This document shows positions 11,316-21,758 of a stretch of DNA of 64,000 bases, in pieces. The DNA is from Skeletonema tropicum (Eukaryota; Bacillariophyta; Thalassiosirophyceae; Thalassiosirales; Thalassiosiraceae). The translations under genes were made by a program, and so were the position numbers. Where the stretch lies: assembly GCA_037178625.1 (NCBI GenBank), contig CM074130.1:1550001-1614000 (forward strand), written 5' to 3'. Below the pieces are notes generated by a model. The model saw only the letters and a program-made list of their open reading frames with translations, was not told the origin of the DNA and made no database searches. Each line of letters starts with the position of its first letter. Position 1 is the stretch's first letter.

Positions 11316-12206
11316 ATGCTTTCTTGGGGTAATTGTGCCACTCCTCCAACGTATCTTACTAACACCGCAATGAGTCTCCGCCAATCAATCGATGCCCCAT
11401 CCGACCCTCCCTCAGACGAGGAGAACCAATCCTTCCTAGGAAATGCCCCCGATAGGACCGCCGCCATTAAGGGTTTCTTCTCTCAACTCACTGCTCCTCT
11501 TGCCTCTACCACTGGTACCACTGGTACCACAGCCCAGTCATCATCCACCACCCCCTCCCCAGCCCTCTCCGCCTTCGACGCCATGGCCACAGCCTCCAAC
11601 ACCAAAAATCCAGTAATGCTCGCCAAACTTGTCTTCCGCAGAATCCTCCTCCTCCTTACCACCGATGAACAATCCGACTCCAACACCCCAGTCGGATACA
11701 CCCTTGCCCTCGCCAAAGATGTCATTCTCGGCGTTGTCATGGGTATGTTTACCATCTCGTTTTTTATCGTCCTCGACCACCGCAACATTATCCACTTTCA
11801 ATCGGCTCATCATGTACGAGATGTGGCATACAGCAGCTTGAGTGATGCGGCGACATTGGCGTGGGTTGAGGAAGAGATGGATGTGAAGTTTATGACCGTG
11901 GCGGATTATGAGGCGGCAAAGAAAGAGGTTGAGGATGTGGAGTCGAGTTTGCAACGGTTGAATGAAAAGTTGCAGGAGAAGTCAAAGGAAGTGGAACAGG
12001 TGACGAAGGATTTGGAAGCGTTAAATGAGGAAAGGAAAAAGTTGATGGCTGATCCGGCAATTGCCCAACTTGATCAGTTTTGTCCTTCGTGTAAATGGGG
12101 ACCTACTAGTTGTGCTGCAAGGGTGGCGTATGTTATGGCTAACTACAATGAACCAGAGACTGTAACGAAGTTGAATTTGATGAAGCAAGGGAAGTGTAAG
12201 AAATGA
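11316..12206 (+). CDS. Single-pass membrane protein with coiled coil and cysteine-containing tail
   Basis: Single-exon gene of 296 residues, ATG at 11316. A second ATG at 11370 (MSLRQS) would give a shorter product with the same domains. The first 125 residues are S/T/P-rich and disordered. One hydrophobic segment near residues 130-152 (VILGVVMGMFTISFFIVL) is followed by a coiled coil near 195-245 (heptads of L, E and K). A terminal domain has CPSCKWGPTSCAARV and a final C before KK. With no signal peptide, a type II orientation with the coiled coil in the lumen is plausible. No family recognised; the layout recalls small Golgi or ER type II proteins. Confidence 0.65.
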   Translation: MLSWGNCATPPTYLTNTAMSLRQSIDAPSDPPSDEENQSFLGNAPDRTAAIKGFFSQLTAPLASTTGTTGTTAQSSSTTPSPALSAFDAMATASNTKNPVMLAKLVFRRILLLLTTDEQSDSNTPVGYTLALAKDVILGVVMGMFTISFFIVLDHRNIIHFQSAHHVRDVAYSSLSDAATLAWVEEEMDVKFMTVADYEAAKKEVEDVESSLQRLNEKLQEKSKEVEQVTKDLEALNEERKKLMADPAIAQLDQFCPSCKWGPTSCAARVAYVMANYNEPETVTKLNLMKQGKCKK

Positions 12207-12446
12207 AAAGATTTGGAGTGGGGACAGAAAAAAATAACTAGTGTGGTGGTAGATGTGCACGTTGGGGGAGATTGGGAAGACTCATCTTGTTTCGTACTAA
12301 TACATTTATACCCAACTTCCAATATTATGTCTTTCTTTTGGGTGGGTACATCACACATGGTAAAATGTATTTGTAACAATAGCTTTCTTTACTTTTTTTC
12401 TGGTCGAGTTTATTGAATATTGCTAATTGCCATCAAGGCAACACTA

Positions 12447-13625
12447 TCATCTCTTTCTCCTCCTCTTCGAGCTGCTCTTCGTCGCATACTTGCGTTCGAT
12501 CTGTGACAAGAATCTATTATTTCTCTTTGCTGGACTGTTCTGAAAATGATTGATACCACCGTCCCAATTTTTGGACTGAGCAATCTTGGCAATCTCCATC
12601 TCCTTCTCAGCTTTGAGTTTGCGCTTTTTGGCTACACGATAATCCATCTTGTCTCTCATGGACATCATGTTGGCTGCAGACTTTGTTGTTGTCTTTTGTT
12701 GACTTCTTTCTTCTTCCAATTCGTCGTCTGTGTCAACCAACAAACATGACGTCTTCTTGGCAATATCCTTTCTACTTTTGAGTCGCTTTAATTTGCTGAA
12801 ACTTCTTGTGGTTGATATGGCATCATCTTCTGATGAGGAAGAGTCTTCTAGTTTCATTTTCTTGGCATACTTCTTCTTTGCAATATTCGAAACAATGACA
12901 TCATCTTCTGATGAAGAAGAGTCTTCAAGTTTCATGGCATATTTCTTCTTTGCATTCACCTCTGTTGTAGCATCCACATCGTCATTGAAGAAGTTATCAA
13001 CCTCACCTCTACATATAGCAGGATCAATAATATCCTTACGCCATCTACGAATATCCTCTTGTGTTGCATGAACAATACATTCTAGAACCTTTTGCATGTT
13101 ACCTTTGCACATTGTGTAATATTTCAACACATCAGTGTTTTCCTGGACTGAACCAGAGTACGACAGTGCATGATTTTCATGTTGGTTCCCAGTACTGATA
13201 ATTTCATTAAATATGGAGTGGAAGAAGTCTTCCCATTGCTGTTGCTTTTGATTTCTCGGTCGTTTTCTGTTTCTTCTTGGAGCTTGTTGTTGATTTCCCT
13301 CATTGTCATTATCTGAACATGCATAGTCGTCATTATACTCTTCCATGATTCGTCCTGTAGCATCATATATCGCTCGTTGTTTTTCATCCATCAACACTTG
13401 ATAAGCAGCCGACACCGCTTGGAATTTGAGTGTAGAGGTGTCCCCATCGTAGGAGTTGATGCCATCATTGGTGTTGGCATTGGCTCTGTCTGGGTGAAAT
13501 CGAAGCGCTGCTTTCCTGTACGCAGAGCGCAGCTCTGATTGGGTGGAAGTTTTTGTGCAGTCTAGCGGGGTGTAAAGCGTCGCTTTGGGACCGAATGCAG
13601 ACTTTACGAGGGAGATTATCGTCAT
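12447..13625 (-). CDS. DNAJC9: DNAJC9-like J-domain protein
   Basis: J-domain co-chaperone of 392 residues. The ATG at 13625 was chosen; codons further upstream lack ATG. The J domain (about 15-95) starts LYTPLDC, has YRKAALRFHPD with the HPD needed to stimulate HSP70, and ends RAIYDATG. The block at about 165-215 (LKYYTMCKGNMQKVLECIV, then RRWRKDIIDPAICRGEVDNF) matches the region after the J domain of DNAJC9, a histone H3-H4 co-chaperone. The C-terminus FLSQIERKYATKSSSKRRRKR also matches DNAJC9. Between them are two S-rich acidic casein-kinase-2-like tracts (LEDSSSSEDD), a near repeat. Likely nuclear, serving HSP70 during histone supply. Confidence 0.82.
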   Translation of the reverse strand: MTIISLVKSAFGPKATLYTPLDCTKTSTQSELRSAYRKAALRFHPDRANANTNDGINSYDGDTSTLKFQAVSAAYQVLMDEKQRAIYDATGRIMEEYNDDYACSDNDNEGNQQQAPRRNRKRPRNQKQQQWEDFFHSIFNEIISTGNQHENHALSYSGSVQENTDVLKYYTMCKGNMQKVLECIVHATQEDIRRWRKDIIDPAICRGEVDNFFNDDVDATTEVNAKKKYAMKLEDSSSSEDDVIVSNIAKKKYAKKMKLEDSSSSEDDAISTTRSFSKLKRLKSRKDIAKKTSCLLVDTDDELEEERSQQKTTTKSAANMMSMRDKMDYRVAKKRKLKAEKEMEIAKIAQSKNWDGGINHFQNSPAKRNNRFLSQIERKYATKSSSKRRRKR

Positions 13626-13861
13626 GGTGAACAACAACTTACAACCTCCTGTAAGCCCATAATACTCCTATGTACTTGAGCAACAAAATTTGGCAGACTT
13701 AGGTGCTTGGCGTCATTTCGCGTATTAATTCCTACGTGAAATTTTACGTCTCGAAGATCTCGAAAAGAAAAGAGCTGATAACTCGGATAACAGATGATGA
13801 TAACACTCGGAACTTTTTGATGACAAAAAGGAAGCGTGAAAGTAGGCATCATTTAATAAGC

Positions 13862-14788
13862 ATGAACACTCCTAAACGAGCAGTCGTAGTCGGCGCCACC
13901 AATGGTATTGGCAAAGCAATCTCCTGTCGCTTGGCCGCAGATGGCTTTTCCGTAGTAGCAGTCGGGCGTAACAAGGAGGGCAGAGCGGAAGAAATAATCA
14001 AAAACCTCACGGAATGTTCCAAATCAAAACCAGACACAACAACAACGCAGCATGAGTTTCGCCCCTGTGATGCATTTTCGCTTGCCCAGGTCAAAGAGTG
14101 TGCATCTGGCATTGCTAAAGATCACGGCCAGATTGATGCACTGGTAATGACGCAAGGGATGGCCACAATCCAAGGGTTTACGCCAACAAGCGAGGGAAAT
14201 GATGAGAAATTAACACTTCATTTTTGGTCCCGTGCTGCATTTGCTGCCTTGCTGCTCCCATCGCTTCGCACATCATCCATGCCTGGGGGACCAGTTTGTA
14301 TGTCAGTGTTGAGTGGTGGCGTCCATTCCCCATACACCAAATATAAGGAAGATCCAGAGTTGCGAAAGAAATACTCTATTCAAAACGCTGCCGATGGAGC
14401 TGGATTTTACACGGATTTGTTTCTCGACAAATTGTCAAGACAACCTTCCAATCAAGGTATTAACTTCATTCACTCTGCTCCAGGATTTGTTGCATCCAAT
14501 TGGGGGACAGAGATGCCTTTTTATCTGAAAGGTCCAGTTAGATTTATGCAGAAGGTTGGTGGCAAATCTCCTAGCAAATGTGCTTCGTTTATGGTGCAGC
14601 CTATCCTTAAGTGTAAATCTGGTAATATTGAATTGGTGAGGCCCAGCAGTGATGACCAAGGTCTGTTTATTATGAATGAAGATGCTTCGTCTGGAAAATT
14701 GACGAAGCTCCATACAGAGGAGGCAATTGATAGCGTTTGGGAAACGACAAGCACAGTCTTGGGAAAGGCTGGTATTGTTCTCGATTGA
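13862..14788 (+). CDS. Short-chain dehydrogenase/reductase-like protein, catalytic site atypical
   Basis: Rossmann-fold protein of the SDR superfamily, about 308 residues from ATG 13862 (MNTPKRAVVVGATNGIGKA). An in-frame ATG at 13820 would add a basic 14-residue extension. The cofactor motif GxxxGIG is present (GATNGIG), as are VVAVGRN, which suggests NADP preference, and SVLSGG at the Ser position. The usual YxxxK is not where expected: aligning LFLDKLSRQ with the helix after the catalytic Lys puts ADGAG at the Tyr-to-Lys positions. A YTKYK sits closer to the Ser and might substitute. NNAG is replaced by MTQGM. It may bind NAD(P) without standard catalysis. The fold is clear, the activity is not. 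Confidence 0.7.
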   Translation: MNTPKRAVVVGATNGIGKAISCRLAADGFSVVAVGRNKEGRAEEIIKNLTECSKSKPDTTTTQHEFRPCDAFSLAQVKECASGIAKDHGQIDALVMTQGMATIQGFTPTSEGNDEKLTLHFWSRAAFAALLLPSLRTSSMPGGPVCMSVLSGGVHSPYTKYKEDPELRKKYSIQNAADGAGFYTDLFLDKLSRQPSNQGINFIHSAPGFVASNWGTEMPFYLKGPVRFMQKVGGKSPSKCASFMVQPILKCKSGNIELVRPSSDDQGLFIMNEDASSGKLTKLHTEEAIDSVWETTSTVLGKAGIVLD

Positions 14789-15194
14789 GAAATCTTTTGT
14801 AGCATAAGAAGATAGAACAGTAGATATAGTACAATAGTAATGCAAGAGAAATTTCAAAGTATGTATTTCATAACAATTGTCTAGGATGGGTTCCAATCGC
14901 TGCTTGGCTGCATCATACATCAGGCGAAGTCATCGTTCAACCAACTCACTTGTCTACTGCTGGCAGATTTCTCTGCTCTAGAGATTGTGGGCAATTCATG
15001 TAACAATTAAATTTGTTCTTTACATACACAAAGATTATAAACATGTACCAAAACTTGACAACTTTCGAGTACCACCCAAACACAGCACCAGACATACTTT
15101 TGGTGCACAAGGCAGCATCAAAATAGTTTTGGTCACAACGCTCGTCATGCAAGCTGCGCGGTATCTTCCTTACACGATCCACATACACAACAAG
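14789..15194. other. Convergent intergenic region, nothing recognised
   Basis: About 400 bp between two converging stop codons. AT-rich with scattered stops in all frames; no RNA gene, repeat or terminator hairpin seen. It should hold both 3' UTRs. Confidence 0.4.
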
Positions 15195-16912
15195 TTACAG
15201 ATCAACAGTGTCTTCCACCTCATAAAGTCTGGGTCGGATGTTGGCAGGATTATCAAATCTTGGACTTGTTGCACCAGGCTTGGCCTTGTACTCGAAGCTC
15301 CTAGGTGCTGCTGTGGCATCAACTTCAAACTCGTCTGGGTACATTTCACTAACCGTATCGTTATCACCTGCTCGAATGAATTGTGTCTGTTTCCCATTGC
15401 AAATTTGACACATCGCCGAGTTACAATGATGAACATCTACTTGATTGCCATAGGCGTTGTCAAGATCACGCAGAATGTCATCAAGGGATCCATCATCAGT
15501 CGAACTTGTCTCCTTGGCAGCAAGGTCATCAAAGTCATCGTCGAATTCATCGTAGACTTCGTCACGCTTTCTCTTGTGGCGAAATGCCATTAGAGCGAGA
15601 GCAATAAAGGCAATCAATCCAAGACTTAATACGATGGCTCCTGTAGTAGAGATAGGGGGAGTGGCGGATTCGGAGCTTTCGATGTTTATTGGAGCAATGA
15701 CGGGTGCGACAACCTGTTGGTCCTCAGGTGCGCCCATTTCTAAGGAAACCAATCCTGGAACGTAGTATTTTGAACTGGAATTTGTAAAGACACCGTTGGA
15801 GAAAGCTGCGTTCATAGACCCAAGTGCTTTTGCCTTCGCAGCTTCTTCAGTGGTACAATCGGCAAGTACCAAACTAACTCCACCTGCAACAACACTACAA
15901 CTCTGACCGTCCCCAAGTGCAACTAAGAGCGCGGGATTGCATGATTTGTCCGCGGCTGCTATTTCGTCAGGGTTAGAGTTCACTCCCACACACCCCAAGT
16001 CTTCTAGAGCACGTCCCCCCTTGTGAAAAGGGTCAGTAGAAGACTGCAGCGAACGTCGTGCCCGTGCCTTGGCACAACTGAAAAAGTCATGGGCCAGGTA
16101 TTCTGCCATCGTGTAGTCAAGGACGGGGAGAACAGATGACCCATCCATCGTAACAGCCTGGTATTCGATTGGAACTTCGACAGCTGTACCATTGGCTGCA
16201 GTTGCGGCTTCGATCACACAGCTGCCCTCCGTCGTAGTGGAATAGCTGTCAACTGCCGTGGAATAGCTGTCCCCTGTCGTAGTGGAATAGCTGTCAACTG
16301 CGGTGGAATAGCTGTCCCCTACCGCTGCCGTAGTAGAATTACTATTTCCTACAAATATTGCTCCATCTTCTTCATCTTCATCGTCGACGTTCGCAGAAGT
16401 GGTAGCCGCACCTGCACCGTTATTTGCTACAAATGATACTCCATCTTCGTCGCCGTCTCCAGATAATGACCCAGATCCACCTGCCGTACCAGATCCTCCG
16501 GGCTGGAAATATGCGGGGCCGGTGACGGTTGATCCAGGCTTTAATTTCAACAGGGGTGATACGACGTGAGATAGAATGAATACATTTAAATGAGAAGCGT
16601 GGAAAATAAAATCTGTTTGTGCTGCCTCACCTCCTTAATTTCCACTAGTGGAGTAGTTGGTCGGTCCGGAGTAATGATAGTACCCTCTGCAGGAGCAGCT
16701 GGAGGGGTTGGAGGAGATGTGGCAGCTGGGGCAGCTGCACCAGCGGCTTTGCTAGCTTTGGCAGATTTGCATTTAGGTCTCTTGGAGGACTTTGCCGCTG
16801 ATGGTGGTTTGGAAGCCTTTCCACTTGCACAAGCATCAAACAATTGGAACGGATCCGACGATTTTCTAGCCTTTGACGGTGCAGGAGTCTTTGACGGTGC
16901 AGGAGTCGCCAT
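15195..16912 (-). CDS. Single-pass surface-type membrane protein with diatom CNSAMCQIC tail motif
   Basis: Two exons, 16912-16631 and 16538-15195, with a 92-bp GTGAGG...AAAG intron at phase 0, give 541 residues. The N-terminus is a P/A/K/S-rich tract with repeated TPAPSK units. Next comes an acidic S/T-rich stretch with a tandem SYSTTT/SYSTAV repeat near residues 165-195. A cysteine-containing region with a DxTTEEAAKAKALGS segment follows. One transmembrane helix lies near 405-425 (GAIVLSLGLIAFIALALMAF), then KRKRDE and an acidic tail with DVHHCNSAMCQICNG. Diatoms have many predicted single-pass proteins with such a tail. An ER signal peptide is not evident, so a further upstream exon is possible. 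No biochemical function can be assigned. Confidence 0.65.
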
Positions 16913-17344
16913 TGTTAATTTTGCAGCAGTCGTAGCCTTCAAATGAATCAATATGTGCAACCGAGTGCAATGTATTACTGCCCTCTGCTTGGAGTTGCCG
17001 TACTCAAACTCCTTTGGCCGCCGTTGCTCTCTTGAAAAGTCGTTTCTCCCAGTTCAAATTGATGAAGCGGGAAACTTGGGTTCAAATATGACTCGGCACC
17101 AATGTACTATGTCCGACGTATCAATGTAAGAAAATCTGTTGACATTTGGCCAACTTTCGGCCTCTTTCGCCTTTTTTGTCGTATGGGAACTTATATGGGA
17201 ACCCAGCCAATCACGTATCACCGTATCACGTGAATGACATATCTATGTATTTGTAGATAAATAAATTTCTACCCACAGAGTACTGTAGTCCTACACGTGG
17301 TGGCGCGCCCCACCAATCACCAATTTCGCATCATAATATTCATC
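16913..17344. promoter_or_regulatory. Divergent intergenic region
   Basis: About 430 bp between the divergent starts at 16912 (minus) and 17345 (plus). Near 17215-17230 is the tandem-like ATCACGTATCACCGTATCACGTG, with an E-box/G-box core CACGTG-like end. No coding sequence is supported. Confidence 0.35.
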
Positions 17345-18454
17345 ATGACAACCATGACATCCAAACGTAGCCACCGGAGAAGAATAGTTGCATCTCTGTT
17401 TACTTCCTGTGGCTTCATCGTTCTATGCAACTCTACTTCGCCATGCTTGGGATTTTCAGTACCATCAACTTTCTCATCATGTAGAAATGTTCATCTCAAC
17501 TATGCAAAGCGAAAGCAGCATCATTACGCACTAGCAACAAAATTGACTGTCAGAAGACGTAGAGATGATTACGATGACGACGACGACGATGACTGGGATG
17601 ACTATTTCGATGAAGATGATTATGATGACTATGATGTCTCTCCACCACCTCGACGAAGACGCCGATCTAACAACTCTCGTATAGACAATCTCGGCACGCC
17701 TCCATTAACAGGCTCATCCAACGATGACACATCTCTTGACATTCCTTCCTCATTCGGACGAGGTGACACAGGGTGGCGTATGCCCTCTTCGGTCTCTGCA
17801 GCTTTACTCGCTGGTGTATTTGTGCTAGGGATAGGAACGGGCGTGACAGTCGATAGTCAAATAAATACCAACCCCAAAGATTTGGCAAGTAGAGATGCAG
17901 TGGATAAGAATGCTCCCAACCCTACACTTTGTACTACCTATGGTGCTTCAGCGATGGCATTTGATCAACGTGTGTTTGTTAGTTTTAACCCGTTCAATGT
18001 ATATGTGGCTCAGGCAGATGTCAAGCCTGCATGTGTCTTGAGACAAGCCAATGTTGTCCCAGTGTTGAAGGAGCGAAAGTTATTGAACGATGATGAGATA
18101 CGAGGGTGCAAAATGAACATGAACACATGGGCCTTTGTGGGTGATTTGAACGATCAACCTCAATTGAGTTGTGTGTATAAGAGTGAAGATGCGCAGAATG
18201 AATTCTTGGAAGATCCAAAACGAGGTAAGTCGTTGCAACAACAAGTTTCTTACATTATAGTATTGTTTGCTCTTTATAATATGAACTAACTAAACGTGAC
18301 AACAATCGTAGGTATTGGAGAGGATTACCTAGATGATGATCGCTCAAAGTTGAAGAAGGAAACGAAGAAGATGGTCAAGGATAATTTGACGGAATCTCAG
18401 AAGAAAAAGATTATGGAAATGGGAGAAAAATCAGCTCTTGGTGTGTTGCAATGA
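17345..18454 (+). CDS. Plastid-targeted DUF3172 protein
   Basis: Exons 17345-18224 and 18312-18454, with an 87-bp GTAAGT...CGTAG intron at phase 1, encode 340 residues. The N-terminus has a basic start and a hydrophobic core (IVASLFTSCGFIVLC), then CLGFSVPS. An F at the predicted cleavage point is the hallmark of diatom bipartite plastid presequences (ASAFAP type). A very acidic D/Y tract (about 78-98) and an RRRRR patch follow. A hydrophobic segment lies near 155-175. The conserved domain has NPTLCTTYGASAMAFDQRVF, SFNPFNVYVAQ, PACVLRQANV and ILNDDEIRGCK-like blocks, as in cyanobacterial and plastid DUF3172 proteins. Exon 2 supplies a K/E-rich tail. The role is unknown; a thylakoid- or envelope-anchored plastid protein is likely. 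Confidence 0.8.
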
Positions 18455-18748
18455 AAGACTATGTAACTCTAAATAATCTTCTAATCAAATTTGATAATTG
18501 ATTTCTCTGTTCCAAAACACTGCATTTCATACCACGTTTCGACTGCATGTTGCGCTTCCTGTTCACAAGAATACCTAACACTCAAAAATAAGACTCCAAC
18601 ATATGGGCTGGATCTCGCAAAGCTACATGCCATGAGGTTTCCAACAAATCATAGTTGACCTACTTCTCGCCTTCTTTTGGCTTGAATCTGTTCGGTTGTG
18701 TATCTTGATCTTCTTAATGCTTCCGAGAACGCTTTGTAGAGAGAAAGC

Positions 18749-20131
18749 TCAAATGGTTGTCGATCTGTAAGAAATGTTCTCTCCACTAACATTAGTCTTC
18801 AATATGTGTTCATCAGTTGTACTTTGCTGCAATAGAATAGTGTAGCTCAACTCTAGATCATCTGCAAACGGGTTGGTATTGATCCACTGACTTGCTAGAA
18901 CTATTCCTTTCAATGCTTCGTCTTCCTCTCTCGCTAGCGCAGGTGTCTTGTGAAATAAAATTGGACATTGTGGAGCAAATGCAAGTGAATGCTCTTCAAT
19001 CAATACCAGTATGTCTGACTTGTTTGGTTTGATCTCATATGCAAGCTGCCTTGATGATGACATCATGTCAATGTATACATCCTGTATTTTCCCCATGCGA
19101 ACACGAGTTTCATCGGAATCGTTTGAATCCTTTTCGTAACTGTAAATGACCTGACAACCTTGTGGGTATCTTGTTTGAAGAGACTGCCCGGCTGTCAATT
19201 TCATTAAGTTACCGTTGATCTTGCTGACATCAGAGCCACGGTTATTGTTACTGTTGCCATCATTTTCTTCTATCTTGACATCAGATTCTAGATTGCCCTG
19301 ATCATAGTGTTCTGCATTTTCCTGCGTTTGAATTGATTGGATGTCGTCAGATTCATCGTAGCCATGAGCATAATGTTCTGTATTTGCTTGAGTTTGGTTT
19401 ACATCGGATTGGAACGATTGATTCATGCTGGGGCAATCGTCAGGTTGCAAACCTGTTGTGTTTGGAGCAGTATTTTGAATTTCATTCCACTGCCTATTTG
19501 CTTCAGCTACTCGATCTTCCGCCATCCGATCATTATGATTCGTGTGATAAAATTGATCGTCGTTCATTTCATTCCAGTTGACATCAGCGCCTGCATGACC
19601 AAAATATGAAACATCACTTTTACTTTCCTTTTGATGTTGTTGCTCTGATGACATGGAAGGGGACACTTCGTCGTTACTTTTGTGGAAAAAAGGGTTAGAA
19701 GTATCTGCATTTCGCTGCTGTTTTTTAAGCCGTGATTGAAGCTTCTTGTGTTTTTTGTGACTAGCCGCCTTGTGTTGCTCCAACGCTTTTGTGGTACAAA
19801 ATTTTTTGTAGCACACATCGCAACAAAACTTCTTCTTTTCCCTTTTTGTAGTTTTCTTTGCAGCTTTCTTTGCAACAGTTTTGGTATCAGCACCATCTTT
19901 GCGATTTGATTTCAGAGGAGGTCCCCATCGACTTTTCTTCGTTGTGTTCGGTTTTGCACCGTCTTCGTTAGTATCATTGTTGTTGTTATCAAAGTGATAA
20001 TGATTTGGCTGCCCCTCATTGGCGTTTTCGTTCGTACCATTGTTGTCAAAGTGATAATGATGTGGCAGCCCCTCATCCGCGCTGTAGACACTCCGAGCAG
20101 CGCCAGTTGGTATACCAGTAATATCTTGCAT
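18749..20131 (-). CDS. C2H2 zinc-finger protein of unknown function
   Basis: Single-exon gene of 460 residues with ATG at 20131. The N-terminus carries two near-identical HHYHFDNN / NHYHFDNN segments. A basic region (KKAAKKTTKREKKK) leads into one classical finger, FCCDVCYKKFCTTKALEQH, with a second His at KAASH near residues 105-128. A lysine-rich linker that may bind RNA or DNA follows. The middle is Q/N-rich, with a repeated ENAEHYDQG / NTEHYAHG pattern. The final 130 residues, beginning TAGQSLQTRYPQGCQVIYSY, look folded but match nothing I know. A single zf-C2H2 after a basic patch suits an RNA- or ribosome-associated protein. This is inference. Confidence 0.65.
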   Translation of the reverse strand: MQDITGIPTGAARSVYSADEGLPHHYHFDNNGTNENANEGQPNHYHFDNNNNDTNEDGAKPNTTKKSRWGPPLKSNRKDGADTKTVAKKAAKKTTKREKKKFCCDVCYKKFCTTKALEQHKAASHKKHKKLQSRLKKQQRNADTSNPFFHKSNDEVSPSMSSEQQHQKESKSDVSYFGHAGADVNWNEMNDDQFYHTNHNDRMAEDRVAEANRQWNEIQNTAPNTTGLQPDDCPSMNQSFQSDVNQTQANTEHYAHGYDESDDIQSIQTQENAEHYDQGNLESDVKIEENDGNSNNNRGSDVSKINGNLMKLTAGQSLQTRYPQGCQVIYSYEKDSNDSDETRVRMGKIQDVYIDMMSSSRQLAYEIKPNKSDILVLIEEHSLAFAPQCPILFHKTPALAREEDEALKGIVLASQWINTNPFADDLELSYTILLQQSTTDEHILKTNVSGENISYRSTTI

Positions 20132-20164
20132 GACTGTGACTAAATATTGCAACGATGTTCAATA

Positions 20165-20227
<63 letters not shown>

Positions 20228-21758
20228 CATCAAGCCAAAACGGTCCAACTACTTATTATGAAGGAGAAAGGTATAGGAGCGGTGAGCGTTAGATAGATTG
20301 AGTGCAGGTGAGTGTGCGGTTGTGGATGATTCTAATTCCTACCGTAGATCTGATACAGAGTTTACGTAACCGGTTTTCAAAAAGCAAAAACTGAGAAACC
20401 TCACCATCTATCTATACTCCTTGTAGGTAAGAGTACGAGTATTCGTACTGCCCAATCGAGGGAATCTATAAACCGAGGACTACAGCGTGTACTCTCACAC
20501 CAAAATTTTTAAACCTAAAGTTCTCCTAAATGAAATTACCGACGTGTTCAGCACACCCGATTTAGTCTTACAGCACATACTTTAACTACTTTATTCCACC
20601 ATAAACTTCAGAGATACGACCGTTGCAAACTGCACCATCCGATCACTCTTTCAAACCACGTTTTTCGGGACATCTGGCCGAATGCCCACTCATCACCAAA
20701 ATGTACACATAAGTCCCCCAAATGGGTATTTAGGCATCCAAAAAATTTTGCTAAGTCGGAACACTTGAGTACTTTGAACTAACACAGATCATCTCTCTTT
20801 ATGTGCATCGGAGCTAGTTTGCCCAGCAATATCAGTTTGAGCATAAGCTATAATACCAGTTTAATAAGTTTCATGTCTAATACTTAACTAATGTACAATA
20901 TATTCCTGCTCTTCAGTATCCCTACGCATTCTTGTGTGGTTTGTATCTTAGTGCTTAGTGCAGTCTGCCACTTCATACTTCATAGATCGTTGTAAGTTGC
21001 GAGCAGTGATCAGGGACAGAGTGTTTGCCGTTTCCTTGTGTATTTGCAATGATGCATTTCACCAAGTGTACGGGATCTTGTGCACATTATGCCTCCAAGT
21101 TGTAATATCTCATATTACCCTCAGACCGCCGTGACCTAGAACACATCCCCGTTTCAGCTCGTAGAAGTTCCTCAAGGTAGATCTTCTTTCATTGCTCAAT
21201 GCTTACTATTCCTCTGTATCTTTTGGTAGGGTTTGTGATATGGTCATAGTCCATATCTGCCTCAGTCGACGTCGTTCAGATTGACGATGATGTCTGAAAC
21301 ATTCGACAATGATTCGAGGTTGGTTTTCAAAGGTCCACAACACTAAAGCAGTATACATGTATTGTCATTTTTGAAGTATTGATTTTCATCGATGAGTATG
21401 AGGACGTTGTTGGGATTTAAATCTTCAGCAGTAGCTGCAACGTTGGGTTTGGAGCGTCGGGTTCGCATCTGCAATTTCTTCATCGGCGGCCGCTGCCTCC
21501 GCCCTCTCGGCCGTGCGGCAACTGCATTCGTATCACAACCGGCGTGTAGAAGACGTCGCTGCAAAGTTGTTTCCTGCATCCAATAATGATGAGCCGTAAT
21601 ATGTTGATAGAGAGTCGGTCGACATGATGTTTGCGATAAAGAGTGAGTAGAGAGTGTAGCTTTTGTGTCAACTTTTTCGCGGGCAAAATCCGGAAGTATC
21701 CGAGTTTGAGCCCTCTCCCCGTCTTTTAGCCCGTCCCCGGGACAAAGTACCGAAGATC
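20132..21758. other. Gene-poor stretch upstream of the Ginger-like element
   Basis: About 1.6 kb with no convincing gene. It begins with the CT microsatellite given separately. Short open frames near 21343-21686 are basic and of no recognised family. CTAATTCCTACCGTAG at 20332-20347 resembles a motif seen elsewhere in the window (see findings). Confidence 0.4.
20168..20222. repeat. (CT)n microsatellite
   Basis: An uninterrupted CT dinucleotide run of about 55 bases, starting 36 bases upstream of the zinc-finger ATG at 20131. On that gene's sense strand it reads as (GA)n, so it lies in the promoter or 5' leader. Confidence 0.95.

Noticed and set aside
17040..17110. TTCAAAT motifs suggesting a tRNA T-loop
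   Set aside because: No matching D-arm, anticodon arm or acceptor stem around them.
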